Source: Paenibacillus sp. VTT E-133291 (GTDB taxonomy: Bacteria; Bacillota; Bacilli; Paenibacillales; Paenibacillaceae). Taken from it: DNA of 64,000 nucleotides. The translations under genes and the position numbers were made by a program. Positions within the stretch are counted from its first letter, which is position 1. Each line of letters starts with the position of its first letter. This document shows positions 34,814 through 43,555 of the stretch, in pieces. The stretch covers positions 186,001 through 250,000 of the forward strand of contig NZ_NFVA01000001.1 in NCBI RefSeq assembly GCF_002264395.1, read 5' to 3'. The notes beneath the pieces are model-generated. The model was not told where the DNA came from and searched no databases. It saw only the letters and a list, made by a program, of their open reading frames with translations.

Positions 34814-37273
34814 ATGCAAGAAAATACATTGATAGCCTCGGATTTTAGGTTTTCAATTAACCTCCCTGAAGACGCTATCGCTTCCTGGCATCAAGAACTT
34901 GAGGTAATGTACATCTTGCAGGGAACTGGGGTCCTACAGCTGGATGACAATCAGTTTACCTATGAAGTTCGGCAGGATGACATTATTGTGTTGAATAGCT
35001 ACCAACTGCACGCTTTAAATATGCTAGGTTCGGGCAAGGCGCTGTCGCTGTTTATCTCGCCCGCATTTTTGGCAGCTTTTTGTCCTGAGATTGAAAGTAT
35101 ATTTATAGAGTGTAAGTCTTTTCTATACTCTAAGGACGAACAAGATCGCTTTAATGTAGTCCGAAGTGAGTTCGCCAGTGTATTCCAGGCCTATTACAAA
35201 AACGAATCTCGTTTACCTATACTAATGCGTAGTCGTGTAGGTGTATTGCTAAACAGTCTAGTACATACTTTTCTTGAGCAGAGCAAGCAAAAGGATCCCG
35301 CCAAATCCTCAAGTAAGGAAAGATTGCGCAAAGCAACCGACTTTCTCCACCGGCATTATCGAGAAAATATCACTCTGAGTGGTCTGGCTTCTACTATCTA
35401 TTTAAGTAGCTCCTACCTGTCTCATTTATTTCAGAAACAACTTGGCCTTACCTTTACTGCCTACCTTACGAATGTCAGATTGAGTCAGGCGGTGGCACTT
35501 CTTCCTAGTGAAAGAACGATCACGGACATCGCCTCAGAAGTTGGGTTTCCAAGTACCAACGCTTTGATCGACGCCTTCAAACGGCGCTTTGGTGTTACAC
35601 CAGGGCAATACCGTATAGTAAATGAACATGATGCGACAGATCCAAAGGATAACGATATGATTTCAGCGGAATTTTCGACTGATTTCACTTCACTAATGCA
35701 GCATTTGCATCACAACGACCACTCCATTGTCCAACCCCAGGTCAACGAGGGATATGATCTTCATGTGGACACTAACCGTAAGATTCGGACACTGAGTCAT
35801 AACTGGCGGACGTTGATTAATGCAGGATACGCCAAGGATCTGTTGAATGGCGCGGTACAGGCACAAATACGAAAGCTGCAAAATGAGATTGGCTTTCGCT
35901 ATATGCGTTGCAAAGGTCTGTTAGACGATGACATGATGCTGTTTGTCAGGAAAATGTCTGGTAGCGCAGAGTATAACTTTGTTTATGTAGATGAAGTACT
36001 GGACTTCATGCTTTCAGTGGAGTTAAAGCCTTATGTGGAATTTAGTTATATGCCCTCTGCATTAGCGAGGGAAGCCGTGTTTCCATTTAAGAGACCAAGT
36101 ATCCTATCTATGCCTGAGCATCTAGACGAATGGCTCGCCCTTGTGACTTCCCTTGTTAGGCATTTCATTGATCGGTATGGAATTGAGTCCGTGCGGGAAT
36201 GGAGGCTTGCTCCCTTCGTGAGTCCAGAGTTTTCTGGATATGGTGTGTTTACCATGGAAGAATACTGGGTGCTTTACCGAGAAACCAGCCTCGCCATCCG
36301 CGCAATCGATCCGCAACTACATATTGTTGGTCCAGGAAGCAATATTGATGCAACTGATTTTATCAGTGAATTTCTAGTGTCTTGCAGTAAGGGGAATTGT
36401 ATGCCCGACTCTCTGGCTCTACGTGCTTATCACAGCATATTACCGGGTCAGGAAGATACTGGTCTTCAGCTCATGGCAGAGGATGAAGCTTTTCCACTTG
36501 CGGTAAGTGGTGATGAACAGTTTTTGAAACACTCCTTACATAAGGTCAAAAAACTGTTGCGTCAACGTGGTTTCGCTTGTCTGCCCGTGATTCTTGATGA
36601 GTGGAGTAATAACATATGGCAGCGTGATTTGTGTAATGATACTTCCTATAAATCTGCTTTTCTTTTCAAAAATATCCTGGAGAATTACGACCACTTTGAG
36701 GCTATGGGATACTGGTCGCTCAGTGACCATATGGAGGAGATTATTCCTTCGTCGGATCTTTTTCATGGCGGGTTTGGTTTATTCACTCGCGGAGGTTTGC
36801 CCAAAAGCTGTTATCGGGCACTGCAATTGTTACGTTATGCAGGAAGCGGTCTGATAGCTGAAGGTGACGGGTATTTTATAACTTCCTCAAAAGGTGAAAT
36901 ACAGATATTTCTATATAATTATTGTCATTATGATACTCTATATCGCTACCGTCATACTACTCACTTGACTCAATCCGAACGTTACAATGTGTTCAATATA
37001 CGTAATACCCGTCAGTATCACATTCGTCTAGACGGCTTAACGTCGGGTGTTTATACAGAGCGAAGGTATTCGGTAGGTCCAGCTGGGGGAAGCGCCTTTG
37101 ATGAATGGTTGAATATGGGGGCACCTAAGGACATGTGTCCAGAAGAATGGTCTTATCTTGAAGGTCGGTCCATGCCGTTATTTCAAATGCGTTCGCTGCA
37201 AGTGACAGCAAATTTTGTGGTAAATGCTGTTGTACAACCACACGAGGTACAGGTGATTAGATTAACTCGTTAA
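34814..37273 (+). CDS. AraC-family regulator fused to a GH39-like domain
   Basis: An 819-residue protein from ATG 34814, with AGGAGG 6 bases upstream. A cupin sensor (about 10-100, with SWHQELEVMYILQGTG) is followed by an AraC DNA-binding domain (about 170-275, with LASTIYLSSSYLSHLFQKQ and VGFPSTNALIDAFKRRFG). A GH39 beta-xylosidase-like region fills about 320-819, with FSYMPSALA, ILDEWSNNIW and MGYWSLSDHMEE. The family nucleophile is kept as Glu596. The acid/base motif WNEPN is replaced by WRLAP (463-467), so the domain is probably a catalytically dead sugar sensor. It stands alone upstream of the glycan locus. Confidence 0.82.
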   Translation: MQENTLIASDFRFSINLPEDAIASWHQELEVMYILQGTGVLQLDDNQFTYEVRQDDIIVLNSYQLHALNMLGSGKALSLFISPAFLAAFCPEIESIFIECKSFLYSKDEQDRFNVVRSEFASVFQAYYKNESRLPILMRSRVGVLLNSLVHTFLEQSKQKDPAKSSSKERLRKATDFLHRHYRENITLSGLASTIYLSSSYLSHLFQKQLGLTFTAYLTNVRLSQAVALLPSERTITDIASEVGFPSTNALIDAFKRRFGVTPGQYRIVNEHDATDPKDNDMISAEFSTDFTSLMQHLHHNDHSIVQPQVNEGYDLHVDTNRKIRTLSHNWRTLINAGYAKDLLNGAVQAQIRKLQNEIGFRYMRCKGLLDDDMMLFVRKMSGSAEYNFVYVDEVLDFMLSVELKPYVEFSYMPSALAREAVFPFKRPSILSMPEHLDEWLALVTSLVRHFIDRYGIESVREWRLAPFVSPEFSGYGVFTMEEYWVLYRETSLAIRAIDPQLHIVGPGSNIDATDFISEFLVSCSKGNCMPDSLALRAYHSILPGQEDTGLQLMAEDEAFPLAVSGDEQFLKHSLHKVKKLLRQRGFACLPVILDEWSNNIWQRDLCNDTSYKSAFLFKNILENYDHFEAMGYWSLSDHMEEIIPSSDLFHGGFGLFTRGGLPKSCYRALQLLRYAGSGLIAEGDGYFITSSKGEIQIFLYNYCHYDTLYRYRHTTHLTQSERYNVFNIRNTRQYHIRLDGLTSGVYTERRYSVGPAGGSAFDEWLNMGAPKDMCPEEWSYLEGRSMPLFQMRSLQVTANFVVNAVVQPHEVQVIRLTR

Positions 37274-37286
37274 ATAAAAATAATAT

Positions 37287-37320
37287 AACAAGGATGACAT
37301 TAGTGTCGTCCTTGTTTGTA
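37287..37320 (+). terminator. Terminator of the AraC-GH39 gene
   Basis: AACAAGGATGACA (37287-37299) pairs with TGTCGTCCTTGTT (37304-37316), followed by TGTATTG. Confidence 0.7.
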
Positions 37321-37643
37321 TTGTAATTTTTCTCTCGATATCAGATTTGAAATCGCTTTCGCTAATAATGATAAAAGAAGGACTGGATATCCTGATTAAA
37401 CCTATTTCTGAAACCGATAAGCCTGGCGTGAAAAATATCCAAAAAAGTGCAGCTCAAATGCGCAAGATGTTGGAGGCGGTTTCGTAGCAGGAGCCTCCGA
37501 GGTAGTAGAGGACATGTGCAAGCTTGTGTTGGAGAATGTGTAAATAACCCCTCTACTGAATTATCTGGTTTAATATGCTAATCTTTATATAGTAGAGCAT
37601 TATACTGCTAGAGTTCAGTGATTACCATAATAGGAGTGATATT
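37321..37643 (+). other. Intergenic region before the GH2 gene
   Basis: Contains TGAAATCGCTTTCG (37348-37361), one base off the cre consensus, and a 39-codon frame at 37368-37487 (begins MIKEGLDILIKPISETD). That frame has no ribosome site and may be a remnant. A TATACT at 37601-37606 could be a -10 for the GH2 gene. The six-copy box found upstream of the other glycan operons is absent here. Confidence 0.35.
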
Positions 37644-40448
37644 TTGCAGACAAAGATCAACCTTGAAGGCGAATGGAAGTTGCAATTGGACAAGACTAAA
37701 CAGGGACTAACCTTGCCTTTTACAGATGTTATCACACTGCCGGGAACAACGTCATACGCACGTAAAGGACCAAAGAACGAGGAAGTTTTAGTAAGCGCTC
37801 TAACGGATGAATATCTGTTTGAAGGGCAAGTCTGGTTCGCAAGAGAAGTATTCATTCCGGATGAGCTGGCCGGTAAGGCCTGCTATCTATTTTTGGAACG
37901 GACGAGACTTACGACGCTTTGGCTCGACAATACGGAGATCGGTAGCCGTAACAGTCTGAATACCCCGCATATATATGAATTGCCGAAGCTACAAGCTGGA
38001 ATTCATACAATCACTGTCCGTGTGGGCAATACCGATTACCCAACCAAAGGCGGACATTTGACTTCACAGGATACCCAGACCAACTGGAATGGGATTACCG
38101 GTCGTATGGAGCTTCAGTTCTATGGGGAATCGCAGCTTACTAATATCCGACTGGTGTCGAATCTGGCTGCACGTACGGTTCGTATTACAGCAACCTTGGA
38201 CAGCAACAGTGAAACTACGCTTGCGGTGTCTGCCCAAAGCTTCAATAGTGAAGAGACACACGCGGTGGACGAGCGTGAGTTTCCTGTTTCACCGGGGCTT
38301 TTTTCCGTCGATTATGTGCTAGGCCAAAACGCGTTGCTCTGGAGTGAAGGCGCTCCCAATCTTTATAATATAACCCTTGTTTTGAAAGACAGGGATGGAC
38401 ATATCACTGACCAACAGGAGCTCAGCTTTGGTTTGAAGGAATTCCGAGCGGAGGGCGACAAGTTTACAATCAACGGAGAGAAAACCTTTCTCCGCGGCAA
38501 ACATGACGGCCTGATCTTCCCGCTCACCGGCTATGCCCCAACTGATGTCGAGGAATGGGTAAGAATCCTTGGCATTTCCAAGTCCTACGGTATCAATCAT
38601 TATCGCTTCCACACCTGCTGTCCACCGGAGGCTGCATTTACCGCTGCAGATATGCTTGGGATCTATATGCAACCAGAACTTCCATTCTGGGGTACAATCA
38701 CGGAAGAAACGGATGAGGGCCATAATCAGGCCGAACAGGATTATCTGATCAACGAGGGTTATGCCATTCTCCAGGCTTTCGGCAACCATCCTTCCTTTGT
38801 GATGATGTCCCTTGGTAATGAGCTATGGGGCAGTAAAGCTAAAATTGATTCTTTCCTGAAGGCATATAAAGCGTTCGATAATCGGATTCTCTATACACAG
38901 GGCTCCAATAACCACCAATGGGTACCGGAAATTCTGGAACATGACGATTTCTTCAGCGGTGTGCGCTTCTCCAGAGAACGACTCTTCAGAGGTTCTTATG
39001 CAATGTGTGATGCACCACTAGGACATGTACAGACTGCGTTGCCGAGTACAATGAAGGATTATGATGATCAAATTGTACCCTTGGATCTCTTGAATGGAGA
39101 GAAGATGGAAGATACAGCTGGCGGTGAGATCCAGATTCAGTATGGTACCGAAGCCAAGACCGTGAAGGCAGATGAGGCTTCCGGAGAATGGATACCGCAT
39201 ATTCCTGTTGTCTCGCATGAGATTGGACAATACGCAACCTATCCAAATTTTGAAGAGATCGAAAAATATAATGGACCACTCAAGGCCGAGAATTTCAAAA
39301 TTTTCCGTGAATGCTTAGAAAGTAAGGGACTGGGGCATTTAGCCGCTAAATACTTCGAATGTTCAGGGCAGCTGGCCGTAGCTTGTTACAAAGAGGAACT
39401 CGAGGCGGCATTCCGCTCCCGGCGGCTTGCCGGCTTCCAGCTCCTAGATCTCCAGGATTTCAGCGGTCAGGGAACAGCATTAGTAGGTGTCCTCGACGCC
39501 TTTATGGATTCCAAAGGAATGATTAGCCCTGAGGAATGGCGGACCTTTTGTAACGATGCAGTCCTGCTGGCGAGATTTCCAAAGTATAACTATGTCTCCG
39601 GTGAGCCGTTCGATGCTCATGTAGAGCTAAGCTGCTTCCGCAGCGGTATGCCGAATACACTTGAATTACGTTGGGAACTGACTGCGGATAACGGTATATT
39701 GTCAGAAGGGACAATCGAGGTGAACGTTCCCGCCGGAACGAATTACATTGATATCTGCGATTTGGAAATAACGCTGCCTGTAGTTGACCGGATGAGTACA
39801 CTCGTATTGTCTCTCTCGATACAGGGGACAGATATTCGTAAGAGCTATGAGCTATGGATTTACCCAGAAAAGAGCGGCAATATGCTGGAAGGCATCCATG
39901 TATTCGACAAGCTGTCTAGTGATGCGCTTGCACTGCTGGAGCAAGGTGAGCGCGTGTTACTGATGCCGAAACCGGAAACTCTCCAAAATGCTGTTGAAGG
40001 TTATTACTGCACAGATTTCTGGTGTTATCCAATGTTCCGCTCAATCTCAGAGAGCATGAACCGTCCAGTTCCTGTGGGTACCATGGGGCTGCTAATTGAT
40101 AACAGCCATCCTGTATTCCACGAGTTCCCTAGTGAGGAGTATTCAACATATCCATGGTGGAATATCGTTCAGCACTCAAAATCCATTATCATGGATGAAG
40201 CTGATCGCAGTTGGAATCCCGTGGTGCAGACCATCGACAATTTTGAAAGAAATCATAAGCTTAGTTTCCTCGTGGAATGCAGCGTAGGAGCAGGCAACTT
40301 ACTAGTGTGCGCTTTAGATGCAGACAAGGTAAGCGATTCGCCTGAAGGAAGACAGTTCTTATCAAGTCTTGCGGGTTACATCAAATCCGCAGCGTTCAAA
40401 CCACAATACAAAGCAACTGTGAATGAGCTTCTTGAGTTGATCAAGTAG
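37644..40448 (+). CDS. Glycoside hydrolase family 2 protein (beta-galactosidase-like)
   Basis: A 934-residue cytoplasmic enzyme with no signal peptide. The N-terminal jelly-roll sugar-binding domain has INLEGEWKLQLDKTKQGLTL and WFAREVFIPDELAG; an immunoglobulin-like domain follows. The TIM barrel (about 275-620) has acid/base Glu393 in SLGNELWGS and the probable nucleophile Glu526 in VVSHEIGQYATYP. The last 300 residues are further beta domains. Substrate could be a beta-linked galactoside, glucuronide or other plant glycan unit. The start is TTG 37644 with TAGGAG 7 bases upstream. Transcribed alone, with a strong terminator after it. Confidence 0.83.
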   Translation: MQTKINLEGEWKLQLDKTKQGLTLPFTDVITLPGTTSYARKGPKNEEVLVSALTDEYLFEGQVWFAREVFIPDELAGKACYLFLERTRLTTLWLDNTEIGSRNSLNTPHIYELPKLQAGIHTITVRVGNTDYPTKGGHLTSQDTQTNWNGITGRMELQFYGESQLTNIRLVSNLAARTVRITATLDSNSETTLAVSAQSFNSEETHAVDEREFPVSPGLFSVDYVLGQNALLWSEGAPNLYNITLVLKDRDGHITDQQELSFGLKEFRAEGDKFTINGEKTFLRGKHDGLIFPLTGYAPTDVEEWVRILGISKSYGINHYRFHTCCPPEAAFTAADMLGIYMQPELPFWGTITEETDEGHNQAEQDYLINEGYAILQAFGNHPSFVMMSLGNELWGSKAKIDSFLKAYKAFDNRILYTQGSNNHQWVPEILEHDDFFSGVRFSRERLFRGSYAMCDAPLGHVQTALPSTMKDYDDQIVPLDLLNGEKMEDTAGGEIQIQYGTEAKTVKADEASGEWIPHIPVVSHEIGQYATYPNFEEIEKYNGPLKAENFKIFRECLESKGLGHLAAKYFECSGQLAVACYKEELEAAFRSRRLAGFQLLDLQDFSGQGTALVGVLDAFMDSKGMISPEEWRTFCNDAVLLARFPKYNYVSGEPFDAHVELSCFRSGMPNTLELRWELTADNGILSEGTIEVNVPAGTNYIDICDLEITLPVVDRMSTLVLSLSIQGTDIRKSYELWIYPEKSGNMLEGIHVFDKLSSDALALLEQGERVLLMPKPETLQNAVEGYYCTDFWCYPMFRSISESMNRPVPVGTMGLLIDNSHPVFHEFPSEEYSTYPWWNIVQHSKSIIMDEADRSWNPVVQTIDNFERNHKLSFLVECSVGAGNLLVCALDADKVSDSPEGRQFLSSLAGYIKSAAFKPQYKATVNELLELIK

Positions 40449-40535
40449 GGGATTGCGGGCTCCTCATTATATTTCACATGGGCGAACATAACAGAAGGAC
40501 TATGCTTCTGTAAGTAAGATGGGCTGTTTAACAGC

Positions 40536-40579
40536 AGAGCAGCGATTCTCTATGTAACAAGAGAATCGCTGCTCTTTTT
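40536..40579 (+). terminator. Terminator after the GH2 gene
   Basis: AGAGCAGCGATTCTCT (40536-40551) pairs perfectly with AGAGAATCGCTGCTCT (40560-40575), followed by TTTTT. Confidence 0.92.
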
Positions 40580-40745
40580 GCTAGATAAGGGGTAGACTTC
40601 AACTTCACAGTATAATCATCTTCTAAGATTTGGAGAGTTTCGGACCCAGAAGACGCTAATTTCCAAAATTCAGCCTTTTTCGCGTTCTACAAATAGCTTT
40701 TATCTAGAATGGTTGTTGGTACTTATCTGCAACTGAGCAGATTAA

Positions 40746-40839
40746 CAAACGATTTCACAGGGTTAGGGGCCTTCGAAAATGATAACCCGATGCTATCATT
40801 GATAATGAAGCTGGATGAATAGAATTGTAAGCGCATTAA
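40746..40839 (+). promoter_or_regulatory. Glycan-regulon promoter A (box, -10, cre-like)
   Basis: CAAACGATTTCACAG (40746-40760) is the activator-like box. TTCGAA (40772) and TATCAT (40794-40799) are -35/-10 candidates 16 bp apart. TGTAAGCGCATTAA (40826-40839) is a cre-like site about 20 bp past the expected start point. It drives the beta-mannosidase and hydrolase genes. The rest of the 40580-40912 gap shows nothing. Confidence 0.65.
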
Positions 40840-40912
40840 CCGATGGCGCCAGAGCCGTTCTTAATCATGAACAGCGCCAAATTATGCAGGATTTGGGGGA
40901 ACGGGAGAAGAC

Positions 40913-43555
40913 ATGAAACAAATTTTATTGAACGATCTAAATTGGGAAGTCAAAGGGTACTGGCCTTGGGTGCCGTTAAAGGGCACCAGCATGGAGCTGG
41001 GGCAGGAATTGATGGGAGTTACAGACTGGATGTCAGCCACCGTGCCGGGTGGAGTTCATTATGATCTATACAGACAGGCCTGGATTACCAATCCTTATGA
41101 AGAGTTGAACAGTTTAAGCTGTGAATGGGTGGAGAACCGTTGGTGGGTTTACCGCACGACCTTAAAACCTCCAGAGCTAGAGTCAACGCGAGTTGAGCTT
41201 GTCTTTCAAGGTCTAGACTATGAAGCAGCTGTTTACGCCGACAATTTCCTGTTGGGTGAGCATAAGGGAATGTTCGAGCCGGCTGTATTTAATATTACAG
41301 ATCTACTCTCGGAGCGGGAGAGTCTGGAAATCTCAGTGCTCCTGAAGCAAGCCCCGGATGAAATGGGGCAAATCGGCAAAACCTCGGCCACCTTCACGCA
41401 GAAGAGCCGTTTTAATTATAAATGGGATTTCTCCACCAGGTTAGTCAACGTCGGAATCTGGGATGATGTAGTACTGAGGGTTCACCGGGATTGTTCTTGG
41501 CAAGACGTGTCGATCACTACAGATGCGGAGCTTGGTGAGAATGGCGGGCAGGTGTCTGGTCGAATTTCTATTCAGGCAAGCATCAAACAGATGGCTGATC
41601 CTGAACATGCAGGGAGGGTGACAGCGAGCATCACTTGTTCTGATCCGAAGGGGAATCCACTACTGGTTCAGTCGTACTCAGTTCTCGCGGGAGAAGTTCT
41701 GAACGCAGAGTTAGAGATACCTGAACCTCAGCTATGGTATCCGAACGGTTACGGAGAGCAACCGCTCTACAGCCTTGAGTTGAAGCTAATGGACGAATAC
41801 GATATGGAGCTCGATACACGAAGGTTTCAGACAGGCATCCGCAAACTTAATTATCTCCTTAATGAAGGAAGCCCCGACAACGCGCTACCTTATACGGTTG
41901 TGATCAACGGGTGCAAGATTTATATAAAAGGGGTTAATATCACACCCTTGGATCATCTCTACGGAAATGTGACGGTCGAACAGTATCAGCAGATGATCCA
42001 TCTGATGAAAGCGGCACATATCAATCTCGTTCGGGTATGGGGCGGCGGAATCATTGAGAAGAAGGCCTTCTACGACTTATGTGATGTAAACGGCATTATG
42101 GTCTGGCAGGAGTTCATCCAATCGAGTTCAGGCATTGATAATATTCCATCCAAGCTGCCTGAGTTCCTGGAACTGCTGCGCAAGACGGCTTGCACCACAC
42201 TCTGCGACAAACGCAATCATGTATCGCTGACGGTATGGAGCGGTGGAAATGAATTAATGAGTGAACCGAACAAGCCTTCAGACCTCAGCGATTCCAATCT
42301 GGCGATGCTAAAGGGGCTGGTAGAGCAGTATGATCCGCAGCGGCTCTTTCTGCCTACCTCGGCATCTGGTCCGGTGGAATATATTACGGAAGCCAGGGGA
42401 CAGGGTCATGATGTTCATGGCTACTGGAAGTATATGGGCAACCCCTATCACTACGAATTATATGGCAGTAACGATAATCTGCTGCATAGCGAATTCGGAG
42501 TGGATGGACTTAGTTCTCTTAAAAGCCTAGAGAAATTTCTGAAGGCAACCAACCAACAGCCTGTCTCGATGGAGAACAATGCGGTATGGAGACATCACGG
42601 GGAGTGGTGGGATACGCTTAGCCGTGAAGAAGAAATGTTTGGTAGCATGAGCAATTTGAAGCAGTTTTCCATTTGCAGCCAATGGATGCAAGCAGAAGGT
42701 ATCCGCTTCGTGTTGGAGGCCAACCGTCGCCGAAAATTCAGAAACAGCGGGAGCATTGTGTGGCAGTTCAACGAGCCTTGGCCGAATGTTTCTTGCACCA
42801 ATCTTGTCGATTATTATGTGGAAACGAAGATGGCCTACCATTGGGTGAAACAGGCCTTCCGTCCGCTGCATGCATCGCTAGATTATCGCAGTCTACTGCT
42901 AATACCTGGCACCGGATTTCAGGGAAATGTATTTGTTCATGGTGGGGATGGAGGTAGGATTAATGTTGAAGCGGAAGTACTCGATGCAGCGGGCCGGGTC
43001 CTACATCGGCAATTCTTTGAAGCAGAAGGAGACAAAGAGCGTGCTGTCTGTGCTGGCGAGCTTAATTTCAGCGTGTCTGAGGATGAGGATCAATTATATT
43101 TTGTTAGATTGTCATTCCGGAATGTTGAAGAAGATCTGCAGCAAAATTTATATGTCTTCTCCACAGCCAAAAAACATCTTTATGCCCCAGCACTTGAGCT
43201 TACAGGTGGAAACCTTCACGTGCGGCAGGAAAGCTTATGGCTACCCACTGGTGTAGGAGAGTTAAGTCACCAAGCTCACTTCACCCTCCATAATACTGGT
43301 AGTGAAGTACTGCTTCATGTACATGCTGAGGAGAAGGGGAACCGCTACTGGATGGAAGCAGAAGAACAGTTCCTCACCCTTTTTCCGGGAGAAAACAGGA
43401 CGGTAACGGTTACTTGCACACCGAAACTGTCGGGAGGATTTCTGGCTGGGGAGAATTACAATAGTACCGACGGCTTACCAGAAATTAAATTTTGCTCGTT
43501 TCTGACAGCACAGGGCGATACGTTGCCAGATGGAGGAGAGGGAAAACATGCGTAA
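40913..43555 (+). CDS. Glycoside hydrolase family 2, beta-mannosidase type
   Basis: An 880-residue intracellular exo-enzyme. The N-terminal region with DWMSATVPGGVHYDLY and WWVYRTTL and the barrel motif HINLVRVWGGGIIEKKAFYD, then DVNGIMVWQEFI, identify the beta-mannosidase/exo-glucosaminidase branch of GH2. Acid/base is Glu447 in WSGGNELMS; nucleophile is Glu527 in LLHSEFGVDG. It would release terminal beta-mannose from imported oligosaccharides such as the core of N-glycans or mannans. It overlaps the next gene by 8 bases. Confidence 0.87.
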   Translation: MKQILLNDLNWEVKGYWPWVPLKGTSMELGQELMGVTDWMSATVPGGVHYDLYRQAWITNPYEELNSLSCEWVENRWWVYRTTLKPPELESTRVELVFQGLDYEAAVYADNFLLGEHKGMFEPAVFNITDLLSERESLEISVLLKQAPDEMGQIGKTSATFTQKSRFNYKWDFSTRLVNVGIWDDVVLRVHRDCSWQDVSITTDAELGENGGQVSGRISIQASIKQMADPEHAGRVTASITCSDPKGNPLLVQSYSVLAGEVLNAELEIPEPQLWYPNGYGEQPLYSLELKLMDEYDMELDTRRFQTGIRKLNYLLNEGSPDNALPYTVVINGCKIYIKGVNITPLDHLYGNVTVEQYQQMIHLMKAAHINLVRVWGGGIIEKKAFYDLCDVNGIMVWQEFIQSSSGIDNIPSKLPEFLELLRKTACTTLCDKRNHVSLTVWSGGNELMSEPNKPSDLSDSNLAMLKGLVEQYDPQRLFLPTSASGPVEYITEARGQGHDVHGYWKYMGNPYHYELYGSNDNLLHSEFGVDGLSSLKSLEKFLKATNQQPVSMENNAVWRHHGEWWDTLSREEEMFGSMSNLKQFSICSQWMQAEGIRFVLEANRRRKFRNSGSIVWQFNEPWPNVSCTNLVDYYVETKMAYHWVKQAFRPLHASLDYRSLLLIPGTGFQGNVFVHGGDGGRINVEAEVLDAAGRVLHRQFFEAEGDKERAVCAGELNFSVSEDEDQLYFVRLSFRNVEEDLQQNLYVFSTAKKHLYAPALELTGGNLHVRQESLWLPTGVGELSHQAHFTLHNTGSEVLLHVHAEEKGNRYWMEAEEQFLTLFPGENRTVTVTCTPKLSGGFLAGENYNSTDGLPEIKFCSFLTAQGDTLPDGGEGKHA

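Noticed and set aside
37368..37487. 39-codon frame before the GH2 gene
   Set aside because: No ribosome site and no recognisable family; mentioned only as part of the intergenic region.
38319..38789. Antisense frame of 156 codons inside the GH2 gene
   Set aside because: Shadow of the GH2 coding sequence; cysteine and codon use unlike the real genes.
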